This document shows, in pieces, positions 57,437 to 64,000 of a stretch of 64,000 bases of DNA. The translations under genes were made by a program, and so were the position numbers. Below the pieces are notes generated by a model. That model was not told the origin of the DNA. It saw nothing but the letters and a program-made list of their open reading frames with translations, and did no database searches. Origin of the DNA: Cordilura impudica (Eukaryota; Arthropoda; Insecta; Diptera; Scathophagidae); the NCBI GenBank assembly GCA_963682025.1, contig OY821520.1:237645364-237709363 (forward strand). Reading direction: 5' to 3'. Position 1 is the stretch's first letter. Every line of letters starts with the position of its first letter.

Positions 57437-58223
57437 TATACCCTATACCACTATGTGGTTTGGGTATAATGACTTTGTGCTGCTGTTTGTAACAACCAAA
57501 AATATTTGACCTAGACCCATCTTTAATTATACCGATCGAATCAGAATCACTTTCTGAGTTGATTTAACAATGTCCGTCCGTCCGTCCGTCCGTCCGTCCG
57601 TCTGTGTGTCCATGTAAACCTTGTAATCAAAGTGCAGGTCGCAAATATGAATATATTTTGATGAAATTTGGTATATAAGCTTTTATCGGCCGTGGGATGA
57701 ACGCTGTTGAAATTGGTGAAAATCGGTCCATGTTCAGACCTAGCCCCCATACAAATTACCCCTATGAAATCGACATAAATTGTCATAAGATCCAAATTGT
57801 CATATAGATCTTACTCAAATTGGATTTATATGCGTTCATTACATCCATTAATGAGTAGTCCAAAAATTATACCTTTGGCCCCATATAGAGCTGCTTCCCG
57901 ATTTTCACTTAAATATATTAAAAAACAAAAATATTGCACTGATTCTTCTCAAATTTTGTTTGTATATATTTTTGCGAAATACAAGAGACTTTACCAAACA
58001 TGATCAGGATCGGTCCATTTTTGGACCTAGTCCCCATATAGATATAGCATCCGATATGAACTTTTTCATATCTGCAGCCAAAAAAATTAATAAAAATCCC
58101 ACTCAAATTTGGTTTTTGCTTATTTTCTATGTCCAGTTAGTTGGGCCTAAGAGATAGGGTTTCTAAACGCATGGTATAGGGTATCGTATAGTCGGTCTGG
58201 ACCGACTATAATTTTCTTACTTG
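57437..58223 (+). mobile_element. Family A repeat copy 7
   Basis: Full length: TATACCCTATACCA at the 5' end, six TCCG-type units, ends TTTTCTTACTTG before TT. The palindrome centre is TCTGGA, with one base changed. Confidence 0.8.
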
Positions 58224-59415
58224 TTTATTTTTATTTTTTTTAACGATGTTTTAAATCTACAAAACCGCATTACTCATTTCAGCTTATTAAAATGATATCT
58301 GCGGTAATAATTATGAATTTTAGAGCCACTTTGATGGCCTTAAAAATCGAACTTTCGTATTTCAAAAATTACGTAAATCAATAAAAAAAACAGAAGAAAA
58401 ATTTTTTTGTCCTCATTGCATTCTCCAAAAACATGAGATTTGACCAAAAATATACATATTTTATGATCGATTTTATATGAAAGGTGTTTCGAAGACCAAT
58501 CAGTGTTACCAGATGAAACGAATAGGCCACAAACTGGAAATTTTCATGGGCAGGGTTTAAGGGATTTCATAAAATCTTGCTCATTTTACTTAAATTTAGT
58601 TTTATTTTTGAGAATTTCAATAGTTTTATTATTATTTTTGTAAAAAATATTTTATAATATTTTATATATTTCATTATGTGTGATTTTTAATAAAATCTTT
58701 TCAGTTTCAAAATATTTTTAAATGATCAATAGACGTTCAAACAAAAACTGATTCTTAACCGCACTGCTTGTAGGCCTGACTTTAGGTGAGTGTGTTAAAG
58801 CGCATGACCAAAAAGTGCAAGTACGAGTGTATGTGAGATAGACGCAGGTTCAAACATCACGGCCGCCCTAAGTAGAAAAATTTAAAAACACTATTCAATT
58901 ATGACATAACAATTATCACAATGTTCAATAAAGAATACAGTGTAGTTATGAATTTTTAGAAATAAATTCTTTCTTCTGCTCTACCACGCACCAATGAAAA
59001 CATTGATGGAAATTCATTTATGGAATATTAAAATGCAAAATCTTTAAAATATTTTAATAATTCATTCCATCAAAAATTAGTTTGTATTTAATAATTCCGG
59101 CAATAATAATTCATTGAGAAAAAATTAAGCGAACTAATTTTTAATTTGGATATTTTGATGATTTTCAATTTCAGATTAAGGACACGAAGTAAAATATTTC
59201 TGGCAGCACTGTTATGAATTGTTTTTGCGTGCGTAATTAGCAAGTAATTAATTATATTTTGAATTTGTAAATTGTATTTTTACTCGATTTTTTTTGGGCC
59301 ATATGACCTTCAAAATCAGCTTAGTTTAATGACTTGTTGATACTATAATTAATTATATTTTTTGCCATACATTTTCTTACTTAACAAATATTATTATTAT
59401 TAAATTAAATAAAAA
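58224..59415. other. Spacer containing a tRNA-like sequence
   Basis: AT-rich apart from the tRNA-like part at 58784-58868. No coding match was found. Confidence 0.4.
58784..58868 (+). repeat. tRNA-like sequence, probable SINE head or tRNA pseudogene
   Basis: GGTGAGTGTGTTAAAGCGC resembles the D-arm/A-box of a class II tRNA (GGCGGAGTGGTTAAAGCGC). GCAGGTTCAAACATC (58844-58858) resembles the B-box GGTTCGAATCC. The spacing is about 45-55 bp, followed by CGGCCGCCC and then A-rich sequence. The acceptor stem does not pair well, so it is not a functional tRNA. Confidence 0.4.
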
Positions 59416-60202
59416 CAAGTAAGAAAATTATAGTCGGTCCAGACCGACTATACGATACCCTATACCATGCGTTTAGAAACCCTATCTCTTAGGCCCAACT
59501 AACTGGACATTGAAAATAAGCAAAAACCAAATTTGAGTGGGATTTTTATTAATTTTTTTGGCTGCAGATATGAAAAAGTTCATATCGGATGCTATATGTA
59601 TAAAGGGACTAGGTCCAAAAATGGACCGATCCTGATCATGTTTGGTAAAGTCTCTTGTATTTTGCAAAAATATGTACAAACAAAATTTGAGAAGAATCAG
59701 TGCAATATTTTTGTTTTTTAATAGATTTAAGTGAAGATCGGGAAGCAGCTCTATATGGGGTCAAAGGGATCATTTTTGGACTACTCATTAGTGGATGTAA
59801 TGAACGCATACAAACCCAATTTGAGTAAGATCTATATGACAATTTGGATCTTATGGCAATTTATGTCGATTTCATATGGGTAATTTATATGGGGGCTAGG
59901 TCTGAACATGGACCGATTCTCACCAATTTCAATAGCGTTCATCCCATGGCCGATAAAAGCTTATATACCAAATTTCGTCAAAATATATTCATATTTGCGA
60001 CCTGCAGTTTGATTACAAGCTTTACATGGACACACAGACGGACGGACGGACGGACGGACGGACGGACATTGTTAAATCAACTCAGAAAGTGATTCTGATT
60101 CGATCGGTATAATTAAAGATGGGTCTAGGTCAAATATTTTTGGTTGTTACAAACAGCAGCACAAAGTCATTATACCCAAACCACATAGTGGTATAGGGTA
60201 TA
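59416..60202 (-). mobile_element. Family A repeat copy 8
   Basis: Full length in minus orientation: AA then CAAGTAAGAAAATT, palindrome (centre TCCAGA), GATACCCTATACCA, seven GGAC-type units at 60038-60066, ends TGGTATAGGGTATA. Confidence 0.8.
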
Positions 60203-60963
60203 ATTATTGATGTTTACAAACATATTTAGTCTTTTGACATATTAGGTCATTTGAAAAAACATTTAAAAATCAATACCGAGTTGTGAAAAAAACATTTCCT
60301 TCAAAAACGCAAATAAATCAAAATCTGAGAGACATTTACATATAAATATTTGTTGCCGGCTGGTAAGTTTATTTTTATACTCGTATCGGATAAGTCATAT
60401 TGAATGACCACAACAAACCAAATCTGAATAAGATTTTCCATATTTCTAAGTGGCTAGATAGACTCATCAAAATATCGGATTGCTGCTGCATATAGAGACT
60501 ATGACTAAGCCAACACAGTTTATTATTCGACTGGTATAATGATATCGATCTTACAAAGAAAGTATCCCAGGCGGAAACCGAAAATCGTTCCGAAACTAGG
60601 CTGTGTTATGGAATAAGGATAACAAAAAGCGAGTATCTTTTTCAATTAAGGTGAAGGTACGTTTTTATGGAAGGGTTCTTTTTTTCAAAAAGTAACTTCT
60701 CTTACCTTTGTTCAAAGATTACGTTTTCTGAAAAAGTACATTTTCCCAATAAGTACGTACATCCTCTTAAAAAGATATGTTTCCTAAAAAGTACTTTTCC
60801 CAAAAAAGTTTCCTTCTTATAAAAGCACCTTTTCTTCAAAAAGTAGGATTTTGTTATTTACACAAAAAATTGAAAAAAAAAATAAAAAAATTAAAAACTA
60901 GTTAATATTTTGATCATCAAAACATTTTTTTTTTCGAATACTTCAAAATGTTTACGCAATTTT
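60203..60963. other. Spacer with a short third array of the TTTTCTTAAAAAGTACC-like minisatellite
   Basis: Units occupy about 60660-60850. The rest has no recognised feature. Confidence 0.5.
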
Positions 60964-61560
60964 TATACCCTCCACTCCAGTGTGCAGAGGGTATATATAA
61001 GTTTGTCATTCCGTTTGTTATAATTAGAAAAAAAAATCTGGACCCCATCAAATATATATATTTGTGATCCTTATAATAAGCGGAGTTGATATAGCGATGT
61101 CCGTCTGTCCGTCTGTCCGGCTGTCCGTCTGTCCGTCTGTGGAAATCACGATGACGACTTCAATCGGGCAACTAGGTTGCTCGTTGGTACAAAAAATGAT
61201 TGATTAACATCCTGAAAAGTTTGTTATTTAAAATCGTCCAAATCGGTTTATCTGGTCCCGAGAATTGAACGATGGAGTAAAAAAAGTCTTGAAAAAATAT
61301 GATTTGACTATGTAGTTCTTGTCACGATAACGTTCTCAATAGGAAAGCTAGGGCGCTTGTTGTTAGTGAGAATGATACACCAACATCATGAGAAGGTTTC
61401 TCTTTTTTAAATCGTGACAATAGGTTTCATAGGTGCCGAGAAATCACTGAAAAGTTAAAAAAATATGATGTTTTCCTATATTGTTATTCTAAATTTTGTA
61501 TTTTGTCACAGCTGTACTTGCTGTTTTTATGGTCGTTGTGGTAATAATATAAAAATTCAC
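60964..61560 (+). mobile_element. Element X copy 4, 5' part (mini-me-like)
   Basis: TATACCCTCCACTCCAGTGT, then an AT run (ATATATATATTTGTGATCC), then a GTCCGTCTGTCC run at 61098-61140 and GGAAATCACGATGACGAC. This is the most complete view of the X 5' region. The 3' hairpin end is missing. Confidence 0.65.
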
Positions 61561-62012
61561 CAATATCAACATTTTATGGTGTAATATTTAAGTTAGTTAA
61601 TTAATAAAAGAAACTATATAAAATCAATATCAATATTCTGCGATTTCTATAAGATCACAAAATATTACAAATTGATACATACATACTACTGTTGCAAATA
61701 TAAAAATACTATAAATAACATTCATATATTCTGTATATGTATATCGATAATAAGCGCATATTAAAAATTATATAAATATAAATTATTTTATTTATACAAA
61801 ATACTGCAATTTTTAGGGTTGCAAAAATAGTATGATTTTAAGGGTTCTACTTTTAGTACATACTTGCATTCAAAAGTAGTAGTGAAACCATAAAATTCTA
61901 CCCTGTAAAAAATTGGTGTTTAAAAAAATTTTTTTTTGTCAGATGATAATATAATATAGATGTAATAATATTTAATTATAATACATTTTTAAAATTTATT
62001 ATTTAGTGTTTG
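61561..62012. other. AT-rich spacer
   Basis: No gene or repeat family recognised. Confidence 0.4.
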
Positions 62013-62013
62013 G

Positions 62014-62280
62014 CGCAGGCAAACGCCATTCCCGGACTACCGAGAATTTAATGCACGAGTTATTCCGCATTATGAATAATCGCGGAGCTCAGCTCAATCA
62101 AAGTGCAATGATTGAGCCTGCCCCTGGGAAACATGTGTTCATGCTTGCCTTTGCACAACGCGATTCCCAACTACCAAAAATTGTAGTCTCGAGCTATCCA
62201 CTTCAGGAATAGTCGCGGGCTCAACTCAATCAAAGTGCAATGAGTAAGCTTCGCCCTGGGAAACATTTATTCACTCATTT
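62014..62280 (+). repeat. Two tandem ~132-bp units, GC-richer, with a stem-loop
   Basis: The units share ATTCCC(G/A)ACTACC, CTCAATCAAAGTGCAATGA and CCCTGGGAAACAT, offset by 132 bp (62093 against 62225). Unit 1 has the 9-bp stem GCTCAATCA/TGATTGAGC around AAGTGCAA; unit 2 has only ACTCA/TGAGT. The open frame over unit 1 has no known motif and no ATG at its start. Nature unknown; base composition differs sharply from the surroundings. Confidence 0.55.
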
Positions 62281-62489
62281 CTTAACACAAACCGAACTTC
62301 TTATGGCACATTAAAAATAAACTAATTGAGAAGTAGAATTCATCATTACGCTGTATTATAATATGTACTATTTTCTTATTTTACTACTAGCTAGTAAACA
62401 AAGTGATCGTATCATTGTAAACGAAATAGAATTGAAATAGTGTGCAGATTTGGTTTACTTAAAAAACTGTTTCTACAGATAGTGAAAAA

Positions 62490-62860
62490 AATCCCAGTAA
62501 ACATTTTATGCAATAAGTGATCATGTGGATTCTTTTTTGACTCCTCTGTGCTATTAAAACAGTCATAAATGCGCTCTTTTGCTGATCAAAAAATATTCTT
62601 TTGTTGGGAGGAAATATTACCTTACACGCGAATCTTCTTCAGAGTCCTTTTTATCCGCTTATCTAATCAATTTCGACTCATTTTTGAGTCATATTTAATG
62701 TCATTTTTCTATAAATCACTTTTTAAGAGTAAGCAAAAATCATTTTCTAGTCTTTTTCTAATAGCGCATGTGATTAATCAGGTTTTAATCATCAAAAGTG
62801 CTCGAAAAAGACACAGTAAGGTAATTTTTGTTAAAACAATCTTCTAAATGATGACTGGGA
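62490..62860. mobile_element. Probable MITE related to the one at 47088
   Basis: CCCAGTAAACATTT near 62491 and AAATGATGACTGGGA near 62847-62861 are imperfect inverted ends of the CCCAGT..CATTT type. The interior open frame has no known motif. Confidence 0.4.
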
Positions 62861-62899
62861 TATCGTATATTTTTGTTAACACACAAACATGTACTCTCT

Positions 62900-63477
62900 C
62901 ATGAAACACATAGACGACAGCGGCTACACGACTACAGCCTGCCAAAAATAAAATACACACGTTTATATGAAAACGATTATTTTGACACCAACACAGCTAC
63001 ACGACTACAAGACCACTTTTGCTGCTGTAGTCAACTTAGGCTAATTTCTATTTTTGTTGGCTACAAAATAAAAATAGTGTTGACAATATAACAAAATATG
63101 TAAAAGATATTAGTGCTATGAAATATTTTATTTTGTTGAAAAAATTAATCGCAAAATGAAATGATATAATAATTCTATTAATAAGTAAAGTTATTTATTT
63201 ATTTTTACGTTATAATAATGCATTATTAATAAGTTATATATTTAAGAGAATTTAATATAGAATCATACATGTTTTTCTATTTAATTAAAGTAAAAAAAAA
63301 ATATAATTGGCACTACTGAAATAAAAATGATTTTGTATAAAAACAGCTGTTTATATTATTGTTATATGTTGCTGTCGTTTTCAAAAAAATTAAGTAGTTG
63401 ACTACACGACTACAATTGCAGCCAGCAGCATTTGTATCCGTGTGTTTGTGTAGCCTCTGTCGTCTATGTGTTTCATG
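62900..63477. mobile_element. 578-bp inverted-repeat element
   Basis: CATGAAACACATAGACGACA at the left and its complement at the right, with inverted similarity continuing into GGCTACAC. The motif CTACACGACTACA recurs inside both arms. No gene. Confidence 0.6.
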
Positions 63478-64000
63478 CATAAGTAACAATTTCATTTAGT
63501 CTTATGAAAGCTTTTGAACAAAGCAGATGTACGTCGCATTGATTTGTGAAATCTTACATTGTTTTTTAATAGGTACCAGTGATGCCAGGACATTTTTACA
63601 GAAATCTCTACGCCAATGAAAAAAAATCCCTTTTTTTCCCTACACCCACTTTTTTTCTCTCTACATTTTTCCCTACGCCACTTTTTTCAAATTTTCAAAA
63701 AAAAAAAAATTATTTTTAATTTGCTAATTTTCAATTTCAATAATGCAAAAATAACATAAATACGAAAAAATATTATAAAAAATAAGATAAGAATATCATT
63801 AGAATTACATAAAAACAACATAAAAAACCAACAGATATTTAAAAAAAAATATTTTTACTATTCTGCATAATTCATCTTTTATATGGCTAGATGTGCATTT
63901 AAAATTTACACAATTAATTAAAATGGCTTGCAAATGGGATCTTATAACGTAAACAGAATTTTGGTTGTTGGTTTTAAAAGATATTTTTTTTAAGACATTG
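63478..64000. other. AT-rich end of the window
   Basis: Contains a loosely repeated CTACGCCA/TCCCTTTTTTTCCC tract at 63600-63680. No gene seen. Confidence 0.4.

Noticed and set aside
58784..58868. Functional tRNA gene
   Set aside because: The acceptor stem does not pair and the B-box is imperfect; kept only as a tRNA-like repeat.
62569..62847. 92-residue open frame
   Set aside because: Lies inside a probable MITE and has no domain.

Overview
This window is repeat-rich, AT-rich chromosomal DNA from an animal, most likely a brachyceran fly. The evidence is short spliced genes with GT-AG introns and TATA boxes, and jockey-like LINEs, mariner, hAT, Transib, Ty3/Gypsy and Helitron-type elements. 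There are also many copies of dipteran 'mini-me'-like repeats carrying a (TCCG)n run. The genus cannot be named from sequence alone. The only genes I would defend as host genes are two small paralogues (7207-7454 and 20408-20631). Each has a 71-nt intron, a TATA box, a poly(A) signal and a secreted product made of two long glycine runs ending in one lysine. Most of the rest is nested mobile DNA and simple repeats.

Layout. 1-2081: a broken Transib-type transposase gene on the minus strand with a right terminal CACTGTG. 2250-2978: LINE remnant. 3108-4251: family-A repeat and a small Helitron. 4416-6751: an unidentified reading frame split by a 2,034-bp Transib element (CACAGTG termini, CGGCG target duplication). 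6975-7490: Gly-rich gene 1. 8205-9355: degenerate minisatellite. 9456-11825: frameshifted LINE. 11826-15736 (minus) and 25618-33651 (plus): two inverted copies of a large Helentron-like 'element X'. Copy 1 carries a family-A insertion. Copy 2 carries a LINE fragment and a transposon with ~600-bp inverted repeats and its own transposase. Between them lie a head-to-tail family-A pair, a TAA-flanked inverted-repeat element, three Helitrons, Gly-rich gene 2, a dead mariner and a Gypsy integrase remnant.

34699-47502: more family A, small inverted-repeat elements, the minisatellite again, and a third element X (38930-41982) whose interior is a 2.5-kb CATTTT-type microsatellite. A 2.9-kb inverted-repeat element is inserted into a family-A copy. 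47827-52402: a Ty3/Gypsy LTR retrotransposon primed by tRNA-Leu. Its 3' non-coding region holds six stem-loops, five with the loop GGATAGA and covarying stems, and a tRNA-Leu 5'-arm look-alike. 52699-56365: a minus-strand jockey fragment interrupted by an ATATAAA microsatellite and by a hAT element with a perfect 8-bp duplication. 56366-64000: more family A and X, a tRNA-like sequence, a 132-bp tandem unit with a stem-loop, and inverted-repeat elements.

The most unusual points are the covarying hairpin array with the tRNA-Leu look-alike in the Gypsy element, the RSS-like ends and CGNCG duplications of the Transib elements, the shared 'hairpin + CTTACTTG^TT' terminus of families A and X, and the paired Gly-rich peptide genes.
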